Of a stretch of DNA of 64,000 bases, positions 46,439 to 57,029 are shown one piece after another. Source of the stretch: Stromatinia cepivora. Lineage: Eukaryota; Ascomycota; Leotiomycetes; Helotiales; Sclerotiniaceae. Within the stretch, counting starts at the first letter, position 1. Each line of letters opens with the position of its first letter. The position numbers and the translations under genes were made by a program. The stretch covers positions 496,001 through 560,000 of the forward strand of contig RCTD01000032.1 of assembly GCA_014898415.1 (NCBI GenBank). The letters run 5' to 3'. The notes under the pieces were generated by a model. It was not told the DNA's origin, ran no database searches, and was given only the letters and a program-made list of their open reading frames with translations.

Positions 46439-49400
46439 TCACTTTTTTCCCTTTTCCGGTGTACTCTTCGCCGAAGAATCCTTCTCCATCGCATTGCTAA
46501 CCTTATCTAATTTCATCTTTTGATCATCGTCTAGAGCATGAAACCACTCCCTCAATTCTTTCATATGTTTCTTCTCCCCATGGCCATACTCAACAGGAGG
46601 TCCCCTAACTTCAATTTCTGTACCTTCATCCTTGAATACTGCCCAACTACTTGCTTCCTCAGATTTTAATGCGAACCCTTTGCCTTTGACTGATAAAACG
46701 CTGAAATCTCTCAATAGAACTCCATCTCCAATTTCAGGTGTGGGAAGAGCATCTTTGTATGGACGGAAAATTCTTACTTCTACTACTCCAGAAGGAGCAA
46801 TAGTTTGATCAGTAATGGTGAAAGTGCTAGTGTAGTGTCTTGGTCCTAACTTTGCTCTGTGAGGTTCTGAAGGTACACTCGTAGCGATGGCCAAAATATC
46901 CAGTTTCGAAGTCATTTTAAAACGAAGCATTTTGAGAGTTGTGTATTCACTCAAATCAGTACGAAGGTATTTAGTTAAACGGAGTTTGGGATCAGTACAT
47001 GCACGTGCTCTGAGGTGATGACCGGCTTTTGTAGGTGATGCGGGTAATCCGAGTGATTCTAGTGCCATTTCAGCGCTTGCATCATGCCCTTCTGGTGTTT
47101 CCTCTTCGTCGATAACTATAGATGGTGATCTCCTAGACCGATTGCTACCACGTGTAGATGGCATCTCATTCTCTTTGTTGGATTTCATTGGCGTTGTAAG
47201 AGTAATAGCTTCTACAACCGGCTCCAACTTTTTGGATCGTGTTTGTCTAGGACTGACATTAGCCGATCCTTTCCTACTCCTTTTAAAGTCAGGTGAAGGT
47301 GAAAGATCCTTGCTGGATCGTCTTTGCCTAGGGCTAACCGGCGTCGATTCTTTTCCCGTACTCTCGATATCAGGTGATTTTCCTTTGCGGTTACGATTTC
47401 TTAATGAGCCTGAAGAAGTAGGAGGTGCTTCTTTGATTTGCTCCAGCACAATGGATTCGGTCTCGTCGACCACAGCTTCAGTCTCTTCGACGGTCTGCTC
47501 AATAGACTCTTCCGCGATTTCAACCATATCCATGTCTTGTCCCAAAATGCTATTATCAGCCATGTTCGCAAGAGTCTGCTGGGTTTTGAATTCTGTCATC
47601 TCGGCTTTTCTGATATCGGCTTCAATTTGTTCAATATCAGATTTCTCATCCCCAAACTCTCTATTTTCACCCGCCGCTGGCTTCTCCTCGATATCACCAC
47701 CTTCATACGCCTCTGGTGCCTTCTCCTCGTCTACCTCCTCCTCCTCCTCCTCCTCCTCGTCTACCTCCTCCTCCTCCTCCTCGTCTACCTCCTCCTCGTC
47801 GCCTACCTCCTCTTCCTCATCCTCGGCTATGTCGTCCTCGACAGAATTTTTGCCGGCCTGTTCTACTTCGGTTTCGATAGTTTCAGTCTTTTTAATCTCA
47901 GTGACCTCCGCGTTGGTGAATTCAACCTCAAAATCGTCGAGTTCAGGGTCAATCGCCTCATCATCATCTCTATCCATCGCGTCTGTCTCTAGAGCCACAC
48001 CCTGATCCTCATCAATTGCTTCTTGGGCAGAAGATTGGTCTTCATCCTTAACAAAGACCGTTGACTGATCCTTTGTAATTCTTTCATCGGTATGTATCAT
48101 TTCTGAATCCTCATCCATCTCTCCCATCTCTTCTTGTAATTGAGATTGAACTAAGTCTGAAATTGAAATAAAAGAGTCCTCATCAAGATTCATCATTTGA
48201 GTATCATCAGGGGTTGGAAGTTGGTCATTTCCATGGTTTGTTGTGATATCAATACCATGAGTAGGGTTTTGGGACTGTGAAATTTGTTCTGGTTCGTCAA
48301 TCAACTCTTGTTGATCTTCTAGCTCGGTCACTGGCAATGTAGGATACGATATTTGACCATTTTTATCCTCGTCACCATCCTCGCTAGTATCATTTGCGCC
48401 ATCTATACCAAATGTTCTCGAGAACAAGGTATCCTTCTTAGGAGAATTCGCCCATCCAGACTTAGCAGCTCGATCCTTAATGCTTTGTTCTGTGGAACTG
48501 GGTATTTTTGAAGCATTAGATACCTCCACAGCTATTGGTGATGGTAGCCATTTTTCGAGAGCAGCATTGATAATACTTTCACTGTTATCGTGCTGTATTG
48601 GGCTATGGGAGATTTCAATTATTGTTGGTGGATCTTCTGTCGGTTCACTTGGCTCGGATTCTTGTAGGGGGGTCTCATCAGCATTTGCTTCATCCGGATT
48701 TTGGACATTTCCTTCATTCCCAAAATCTTCAATGTCGTTCTCAAAATCTACTGCACCATTTTGAGGTACGACACGGTGGGTATTCGAAGGCCCCTGCTCC
48801 AGCTGCGTCTCTGATTCGACCTCCTCTAGTTTCTTAAACAAGCCGTCAAGATTATCCGTAGTGGTGGCGGCAGAGAGACTGTCTAAGCTGGTTTCAACAT
48901 CCATAGGTTCTGGAGAATCTAGTTCGATAGCAGCCTCTGCCTCGGAGCTTCCTTGTGATGGTGGAATTTGCTGTGTGCCCCTTGACTCATCCAGACTCAG
49001 ATTTACATCCATTTGAGCGTCAAGACCAGATTCCGATGCATTCAATATTATTTTGGACATTTCTGCGCCGGTTTTCATGGTGTCTTTGCGCTCATTGACT
49101 AGCGTACTTTCATTTTCTATTGATTCGTCCTCAACCGACTCGTCGGGGGATTCTCTCAAGATTCTCTGAGAATTTGTGGTAGGGATGTCGTTGTTTTTGA
49201 TTTCTTCACCAACAACATGTAGATCTTCGTCTTCCTCATCTTCTTCTTCATCCTCGTATTCCCCTGTCTCCTGCCCTGATTCTATTTCCTCTTCATACCC
49301 GATATCGTCTCCAATTTGAGCAACCGGACTTCCCTCCTCGTCTTCATCATCGGAAGACAAAAGGTCTATTACTTCCGGCTCTCGTGATGGATGTTGTTGC

Positions 49401-51642
49401 AGCGGCGCTTTATTGTTCATTTCATCCTCACTGTAGTTGTCCTCATCATAGTCATATTCACTGCCGTTTTCATCCTCTTCGAGATAGTCCCCTCTACCCC
49501 TTAATTCCATATTCTCGTCATATTCGTCAGAGTAACCCTCCCCATAGTCATCTGCTTTATTCTCATAGTCATACATATTGTCCTCGTCTTCTTCTCCTTC
49601 TTCATCATCATCATCATCATCATCACCATCACCATCACCATCACCATCATCATCGGAACGTTCCTCTCCATGTTCCATTGGTAAATGAGAGTTAGGCATG
49701 TGCTGCTGGCTGTTATCTTCAGCTTCAGGATATCCTTCAGCATCTTCGTCCTCGTCACTGCTCTCAGTCAAATCTACAAGTTGAGATTTAGGAGATTGAT
49801 GGGACTGAAGGGATTGGTGAGACTGATTACTTTGAGATCGAACCATGGATGACATAGATGGATGTCGAGGATATGGACTGTGGCTTGCAGATTGATGACT
49901 ATCCTCGAGATCCGGATAGGCCATACTGGACTGAGTTCCCCAATTACTTGATTGAGGATGTATCTCTTCTGGATCGGGATAGTTATAATGAGCCATATCA
50001 TCCTCCAATCCACCGTGAATATATCGGCCTTGTCCTCCTGGAGTTTCAGCATAAACATCTGAGGTATAAGGATCGGACCCGGAGACATTGTGATGTAGAA
50101 AGAATTGTTCTGCACCCTCTTCGGCCTCGAATTCACCTTGATTGTGAGGAATGAAAGTGGTTTTCATATTTGGAGAGCCACGTTCCCCCCCAGAAAGGAT
50201 TGCTGATGTTTGATAAGTAATCTGGTCTGAGTTCGGCTGATCGCTTGTGTGACTCGGAGGCCTGGCACCATATCGGTCTTCTTTGGCGTCAACTTGATTA
50301 TCTTGTATCGGTAAATCAGCCTCTGCTGAGTATACAGCTGGATCATTCGGGTTGTCAAGATCATCATTATGGTCATTGTGTATGTGGTTGTTGAACATTT
50401 CAAATCGGCTTGTTACCAATGGGGAAACTAAAGGTAGACCTTCTGATGGCAAAGGTCGTAGCTGCGGAGAATAAGGTGTCTTCTCATCTATATTATCGGG
50501 CGGGGTTTGTTGTTGCTCGACTTCTGGAATAGCAAGATCAGATTGCTTTTTTGGGGGTGGCATTGTAGTTGCGATTGCCTCTTCGACCTGTGGTTCTTCC
50601 TGTACTGGGGCTTCTGCATCCACAGCCTGCACAATGCCATTTGCTTCAACTTTATCGACGATTGCAGGCTGACTTTGTTCCAATGTTGGTGTCACTTCAG
50701 CTGCTACCCCAGTTTCAACCTCCATAGTCTGCACACCCTCATCCGTCATGGCTGGCGCATGTTGGTTTGCTGGCTCCTGGATATCATTTTCCGAAGGCAC
50801 TACTACTGGCTCTTCGACCTCTGGACTGGGACTTGGCGACCTGCTTGTGAATCGCCATGTTGTACTAAGTCTAGTCCTCTTCCTGCCCCTGCCACGAACT
50901 GACCCATCTCCCTCTTCAAATGGATCATAGCCCTCCTCAAACATTGATCCATATGATATTCGCTCACGTTTCAAGAACACTGGAGAAAAGTATTCCTCGG
51001 CATTGTTTGTGGCTATTGGGTTTGAAAATGGAACAGGTGTTGATGGGACTTCTGGGATTTGGCCTTCCGTCTCTGCCTCCGTCTCTGTCGCGAGAGCAGG
51101 CGTGGGCGTTACAGCAGGTTCTGGATTGGGGTGGTCAATATTGATGATTTTGACATCTTGAGACTCCTCCGGACGAAACTGGATCAAGATAAATTAGAAT
51201 ATGGTGTGTGGGAATCATCTTTTATTCTTACTTGAAGCAGAAGTCTTTCTGTGAATTTCAGTTCAAATTCTACACCTCTTCCAGGTGTCGCATTTGGAGG
51301 TTCAGCTTCCACGTATTCCACTCCATCTAGACATAATATCACTTCGTCTCCACTAGTGATACCAGATTTCGCGACGGCATTCGCAGATGACCCTGAAAAC
51401 TGTGCGCGCACCTGGCCTCTGATTCTGCGCAAGCGGAAATCGGGTTCTGCGAGTAGAAATGCTACAGAACCTGTACGGGAACTATATGGCCATGTAAGAG
51501 TTACTACCGCTTTAACTGATCTTGAAGCTGATGCGGGAAGTAATGGTGAAAGTTGTGCGATTGGAATATGCGTGGTTGACTGTAAAGTCGACATTGTTGT
51601 AGAGTCTGGAATTCCGTTTGTAGACGCGGTTGTTTCTGCCAT
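46439..51642 (-). CDS. Very large acidic protein with C-terminal telomeric ssDNA-binding (POT1/Cdc13-type) OB domain
   Basis: Probable telomere protein. Exons 51232-51642 and 46439-51178, split by a 53-nt intron, give 1716 residues. The start at 51642 is the first ATG (the frame upstream has only a TTG). Residues 1-137 form a compact, mostly hydrophobic domain (VKAVVTLTWPYSSRTGSVAFLLAEPDFRLRR). About 1400 residues of disordered, Glu/Asp/Ser/Pro-rich sequence follow, with Asp runs near 646-670 and (E)nVDEE repeats near 1253-1296. Basic SPRQRR..SPRQTRSKK motifs occur before the C-terminal domain. The last ~180 residues match the Telo_bind OB fold: LRTDLSEYTTLKMLRFKMTS, then LDILAIATSVP, then HYTSTFTITDQTI, then VRIFRPYKDALPTPEIGDGVLLRDFSVLSVKGKGFAL. 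In Pezizomycotina this architecture is reported for Cdc13/telomere-domain proteins (family knowledge). It is transcribed divergently from the FMO gene. Confidence 0.85.
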
Positions 51643-52110
51643 TGTGAAAAGGGGAATTCCTACTTCCAATGCCGATCACTTGTAAATAACCATATTTCTA
51701 CCGTGGTAATGTGTCAGCGAACCGTATTCTTATATTTGAGATGGGTGAATAATTGTTTTGCTTTGATTTGGTGGGACGCGCTGTGAATTCTTCGTGATGG
51801 GAGCTCCATTAGCTTGGGATGGGGCGTCATCGGAATCTTTTTCAAAGATTTGCCGATGTTAATGAATGTGTAATGATCCCTGCTGAAGCTGCAAAGACCC
51901 TAGTAGCCTTAGTCAGGTGATAGATGTTCACATAGTACACCTTCTCGATATTGCAATGCAAGAACTTTAAACATTCTTTTATTTTATTCTTCTTTTACAC
52001 GCATTCGCTTCTAATTTGAAAGTTCGAGCCAGCATATAGAATAGATGGGACTTTCAAGGCAACTCTGAACGAGAGAGAAGAATATTAAAACTAGTATCGG
52101 AATCCTCAAA
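51643..52110. promoter_or_regulatory. Shared divergent promoter region
   Basis: 468 bases separate the start codons of the telomere-binding-type gene (minus) and the FMO gene (plus), so their promoters lie here. No specific factor site could be defended. Confidence 0.45.
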
Positions 52111-53505
52111 ATGAACTCCAAACTTCGAGCTTCTTTCAACGTCAAAAAAATTGCTATTGTAGGAGCAGGTCCCTCTGGGTTGGCTGCAGCAAAGTACCTT
52201 CTAGCGGAGAAATACTTTGACAAGGTTGATATCATTGAGCAACAAGCTGAAGTGGGAGGGGTATGGAATTATACCCCAAATATAAGTGACAGTGTATCCA
52301 TCCCATCAACGACACCAAATGTATCGCCTGAGAAGCCAATCTGGCCAAAGGACGGGAATGCTCCCGTTTTCTCAAATCCCATGTATGATCGTCTACACAC
52401 GAATATTCCCAAATCATTAATGTGTTTCTCGGACCGACCATTTCGCTCCGACTCTTTACTTTTTCCTACACGGGAAGATGTTCAAGAATACCTCGTACAT
52501 TATTCTGGGGAAGTTAGACATCTGATACGTTTTTCGGAGCAAGTTCAGAACATAAGGTTAGAGCCCGAAAATGGTCAGGATCGATGGGAAATCACTTCTA
52601 AATCTACAATTACCAATAACGAAATCAAAGAGACTTATGATGCCGTTATTATTGCAAACGGTCACTATTCCGTTCCTTTTTTATCTGATGTACCAGGAAT
52701 TAAGGAATTCAACTCGGCTCATCCATCTATCATATCACATTCTAAAATATTCCGTTCGCCTGCTCCTTTTGTAGGCAAGAAAGTAATCGTGGTTGGCAAT
52801 GGAGCGTCGGGCTTGGATATTGGGACGCAGATCAGCAAAGTCTGTAAAAGACCTCTGTTGAATTCCGTCAGAACTTCCTCTGGCGAAGCAGAAGATGGGA
52901 AAGAAGAGGTATCTCCCATTTCAGAATATCTCGCCGACATCAGGGGTGTGAGGTTTGATGATGGACGGGTCGAAAAAGATATCGATGCTATAGTGTACTG
53001 CACAGGATACTTCTACTCGTATCCATTCCTCAACTCATTGAATCCACCTGTCGTTGTCACAGGTCGACGAGTGGTCGGCTCATACCAACATCTATTTGAC
53101 ATTCAATATCCAACCCTTGCATTTACAGCATTAGCACAAAAAGTTATCCCATTTCCGATATCTGAAGTCCAGAGCGCAGCAATCTCGAAAGTTTGGTCCA
53201 ATAAGTTGGTCTTGCCTAGCAAGGAGGAAATGAACTTATGGGAGCAGGAGCGGGTGAAGGAACACGGTAATGGCACGTCGTTCCACATATTTGGTTACCC
53301 GCATGATGCAGAATACATAAATGGTTTGCATGACTGGGTAAAAGGTTCCGAAGATGGATTCAGTAAGGAACCAACATATTGGGATGAGAAGAAGTTGTGG
53401 ATAAGAAGGTTGTATGCAGACATAAGAAAGAGGTTTATTGAAAATGGAGAAAAAGCAAAGACAATGGAAGAGCTGGGTTATGATTTTGAGAAACGTAATG
53501 TATAG
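52111..53505 (+). CDS. Flavin-containing monooxygenase (FMO-type, NADPH)
   Basis: Oxygenates soft nucleophiles (S or N) using FAD, NADPH and O2; substrate unknown. One exon, 464 residues. FAD Rossmann motif GAGPSG at 18-23, followed by IIEQQAEVGGVWNY. FMO-type stretch HSKIFRSPAPFVGKKVIVVGNGASGLDI includes the NADPH motif GNGASG at 229-234. ATG-like motif DAIVYCTGYFYSYPFL and the C-terminal SKVWSNKLVLPS support the class. Length matches yeast and fungal FMOs (about 430-500). No signal peptide; probably cytosolic. It could serve thiol redox or secondary metabolism; no metabolic cluster is visible here. Confidence 0.93.
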   Translation: MNSKLRASFNVKKIAIVGAGPSGLAAAKYLLAEKYFDKVDIIEQQAEVGGVWNYTPNISDSVSIPSTTPNVSPEKPIWPKDGNAPVFSNPMYDRLHTNIPKSLMCFSDRPFRSDSLLFPTREDVQEYLVHYSGEVRHLIRFSEQVQNIRLEPENGQDRWEITSKSTITNNEIKETYDAVIIANGHYSVPFLSDVPGIKEFNSAHPSIISHSKIFRSPAPFVGKKVIVVGNGASGLDIGTQISKVCKRPLLNSVRTSSGEAEDGKEEVSPISEYLADIRGVRFDDGRVEKDIDAIVYCTGYFYSYPFLNSLNPPVVVTGRRVVGSYQHLFDIQYPTLAFTALAQKVIPFPISEVQSAAISKVWSNKLVLPSKEEMNLWEQERVKEHGNGTSFHIFGYPHDAEYINGLHDWVKGSEDGFSKEPTYWDEKKLWIRRLYADIRKRFIENGEKAKTMEELGYDFEKRNV

Positions 53506-54664
53506 ATGAGAAGATAGAATTTGTAGATAATATCAGGGGGACAACCGGAATGAATTAGAGTAGAAGGTTGGAAGCAAGAACATTGTTATTTGATTGACCT
53601 CAGATTGTCGTGCGCTTCTACATAACTGGTATCCAAGCATTTTCACACAACCAAGAGAAGGAGAACAAAACTTGAATGATGACACGATTGATTTTTGACT
53701 ATGTAACTATGGACTTGATATAGATAGGTCAGCACTGAAAAGGGTCATAATAATTCCATTCATAGCATAGAAAGCCTTCACCAAACTATCAGTCTTTGCC
53801 CAAGTTCATCTCAATTTCAACACAGCAAACATGTATTCCGTAGAACATGGCGGTTGAATCGTATTACCAGAGTTGTATTATCCTCATATCATTCATCCAA
53901 TTGCCAGAGTATCCTGAGTGTGCTTACCCTATTGTTCATGCTCTTCCCCAACGTGACCATCCCCAGCCTCGTTCTTACTTTAAACAATTTATTGTTCAAA
54001 TTTTGGATATGTATCCATGTATCCATCTTTAGGTCATCATCGTGTCATGGAAGCCGCACGAGGGGCCCTCGTGACGATGGTTTTGAAGTGGTAAATATAT
54101 TCTCGACCAAGTTATCGGAATCGGCAGTTGAGTTGTAATAATATCAAACTGTCGATGATTTGAGTTAATGGTCTTATTGTTAAAGAAGAAAGAAAAAAGA
54201 AGATCCGAGGGAAAAAAATCCAAAATATTTCTTACACTAGCGTTATTCGCTAAATCAGTTAGGCCCCGCGCTGCTCTAAGATTCAGATGCCGCGATAGTA
54301 CTTCCTACATTTTAATCATTACCCACTACAAACTTATCGAATCAAATAATAAAACTGAAAACCTTCAATACACATGCAATACAAATACAATACAATACTT
54401 CAAATAAGAACCTTATCACCTACAACTTACTAAGTACTACGAATACCACCAAACTACATATCAAATTTAGCCCTTTGCGATATCCATACTCGTTCAACAA
54501 AAATCACCCGATACCTACACCTTTCTTGTACATCTCTATCAACAAAACGCACATCTCAGAAGTCACTGTCACTGTCACCATCACAACAGAAGCTCAACAT
54601 ATTAGTACTCCTGAAAGTTTGACTTAAGCGCATATCATTCAGATCTAATTTTCATCCTTTCGTA
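53506..54664. other. Intergenic
   Basis: About 1.2 kb between two plus-strand genes, with the 4EHP promoter at the right. AT-rich in 54170-54480; no supported feature. Confidence 0.5.
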
Positions 54665-55814
54665 ATGGATAACCTGTGGACACGACGTTCGAAGTAAGTA
54701 TTTCCTTCTTCGTTCCCGCATTGCCTCTTTCTTTGAGCGCTTCTAATCAAAGTGCGGTACAGTTCCAGCAAACTTTCGCTATCCACAGGAAATCCAACTA
54801 CGAATGGATCAACTTTCAATAGTGGCGACCACCCAGCAAGAGGATTTGGCTTGGGTAGAAGAAATGGAGATACTTCCTCGCATGGCACAAAGAATCCTTT
54901 CAATTCCATGTCCCCTTCGGCCTCATCTTTATCCTCCCCAACAACTGGCGCATCGAGCGCCTTTGGCTTAGGATCAGGCGCTTTCGCATCATTTGGAAAT
55001 TCAAAGGGCCCAAAGACACCTGGAGGTGGAGGCGTATTGGATTTTGGAAGTGTGGTGGGAGGATCTACCAAAACACCAACAGTGGAGAAAAATTATAGAG
55101 ACTTGGGATTAAAGGCCTCCAAAATTTCTCTCACAGATTCTAAGACGGCCACAACACCACCTTCTCATCAGTTTAGACATGGTTGGGTATTCTGGTACAG
55201 ACCCCCAATCTCCAAATCAAATGGATTCGTGGAATATGAAAAGACATTACATCCAATGGCAGCATTCAATTCGGCGGAGGAATTGTTCGATGTTTTCGAT
55301 CATATGAGGCATCCCTCAGATCTGCCACTGGTCTCCGATTACCACATGTTTAAAAAGGGAATTCGTCCTGTTTGGGAGGATGATGAAAATAAAAAAGGAG
55401 GCAAATGGATCGTGAGACTTAAGAAGGGTGTGGCCGATCGTTATTGGGAGGATTTAGTCTTTGCAATGGCAGGAGATGAATTCGATCCTAGTGAGGAAGT
55501 TTGCGGTGTTGTGCTTAGTGTACGCAATGGAGAAGATATTTTGAGTATCTGGACTCGTTCAGGTGGCGGAAGGGTACTTAAGATTAGGTATATAATTTCT
55601 CCACCACACTTGCAAAATCATATACTAACAACTAAATAGGGAGACATTGAAGCGTGTTCTTTCATTCCCACCTGAAACTAAGGTAGAATGGAAGTCTCAT
55701 GATTCTAGCATACAACAACGAACTGCTATCGATGAAGCTCGAAAGGAAAAAGCTGCCAATCATCACAATAATCGTAATGGCAACGAACACACAGAGAAGA
55801 AACAAACATCATAA
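54665..55814 (+). CDS. eIF4E family cap-binding protein, class II (4EHP-like)
   Basis: Binds the mRNA 5' cap and can act as a translation repressor (family knowledge). Exons 54665-54693, 54763-55587 and 55640-55814 give 342 residues. The N-terminal ~145 residues are Gly/Ser-rich and disordered. The eIF4E core follows: FRHGWVFWYRPP, FVEYEKTLHPMAAF, DYHMFKKGIRPVWEDDENKKGGKW, RYWEDLVFAMAGDEF, VCGVVLSVRNGEDILSIWT, RETLKRVLSFPPETKVEWKSH. Trp in PVWED is the conserved cap-stacking residue. The other stacking position falls in EYEKTL, Tyr instead of Trp, as in animal 4EHP. The surrounding residues (FKxGIxPxWEDDxNKxGGKWI, LRRVL..PP) are also closer to 4EHP than to canonical eIF4E. The first exon has only 29 bases. 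Confidence 0.92.
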
Positions 55815-56957
55815 TTTCAACGTTTTATTGAGCTCCCTAGGCCACGAGTTTTCTTTTTCTTACAAGAACTGTACAAGTATTTGGGTTGCATGAATTGGTA
55901 AAAGCGAAATGAATGCTTTGATTTGGCTAGGGTGGCGATTTTTTGAAATGCCATTTTGGTTCCGACTTTCTTCATGCTTTGGAAGGGATTGTGCGTATGT
56001 GATTTAGCCTGGGGCCTGTATCATAGTTTCGAAGAGTTTCCTGTAGAGAACCTCCTCTTGGCTTTGCCTCTTTTTATCAATTTTAGGATTGCTCTAGCTG
56101 CATGCAATGAGCAACTGAGTAGATATCACAGCAAAAATTTATTTCTCTCAAAGGATATTGGAGAAAGCTTATATCGTTGTGACGTATGTTATGTTGCTTA
56201 CTTTGTGAAACTTTGTGATATTGGTAGGAGAATTATGCTTACCTTACCCCTTGATATGCATATGCCTGCTTTCTTCGCCTTACTACGCCGTACGGAGTAT
56301 GCACTTACCCCATATTCTCATGCTCATCGTACCTGCCTTTTTCTTGAGTAATAATAGTAGGTATATGTACTATATTTTGCGCGCTAGGAGTTTATTTTTG
56401 GTATTAGGTGTTATGTTGTTGCTTTGCTTGTGATGTTTTGGACGGGACTACTCATAATAAAATATGCTTTGTTTGGTCTTCTTTGCTTTATTTTATATAC
56501 TGTGCAATATAAAGGTGCAGTATCTCATATTTATATAATGTGCGTGCCTGCTTTGGATCTGGCTTCGCTTTCTCCCCTTGATTTCGGATTAATCACCACA
56601 CATATAAGTTGCGAGGTGTTTGGGTCTTACATACCGCCTCTCTTCTCACAAGTTTCTCACTACAGCTAGAACTAGGGAAATACTTTCATAACACAAACCT
56701 TCACCTTGGAAGGGTGGAATCCTCACCATTAGACTTCAAGAAGCCATTTGCTATTATACTTTATATGAACCCCTCGAGGAATTCCCGATGGTTTACCGGC
56801 CCATCGCTTATCATCCTTTGCTCCACACAAACCTTTCAAAGCTTCCACCAATCACAGCGCTCCAGATCTACTTGCCACGCATCAATATATTTAGCTAAAC
56901 GAAACAATAACATCAAACAAAGCAAACATCAGCTTCGAAGCCTAATTTCGAACATCA
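55815..56957. other. Intergenic before tRNA, with an inverted tRNA relic
   Basis: Downstream of the 4EHP gene. Contains the inverted partial tRNA-Gly copy at 56690-56744 (listed separately). Open frames at 55956-56669 have no motif. Confidence 0.5.
56690..56744 (-). pseudogene. Degenerate tRNA-Gly(UCC) fragment, inverted
   Basis: The minus strand reads GCTTCTTGAAGTCTAATGGT, then AGGATTCCACCCTTCCAAGG. It shares the D-loop, anticodon arm and variable region with the tRNA at 56958. The T-arm and 3' acceptor strand are not recognisable. It may be a tRNA pseudogene or a fragment of a tRNA-derived short element. Confidence 0.65.
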
Positions 56958-57029
56958 GCTTCTGTGGTCCAATGGTTAGGATTCCACCCTTCCAAGGTGG
57001 AGGTTCGTGTTCGATTCACGGCAGTTGCA
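56958..57029 (+). tRNA. tRNA-Gly (anticodon UCC) with mispaired acceptor stem
   Basis: 72-base cloverleaf: acceptor GCTTCTG, D-arm with AATGGTTA, anticodon arm CCACC-CTTCCAA-GGTGG giving TCC, T-arm TCGTGTTCGATTCACGG, 3' acceptor strand CAGTTGC, discriminator A. Positions 3-70 and 4-69 are T-T mismatches; the other five acceptor pairs form. The rest is well conserved. T-runs follow from 57042. It could be functional or a mildly damaged copy. Confidence 0.85.

Noticed and set aside
49384..49695. Plus-strand frame with a His run
   Set aside because: Antisense of the Asp-rich coding run in the telomere-binding-type gene.
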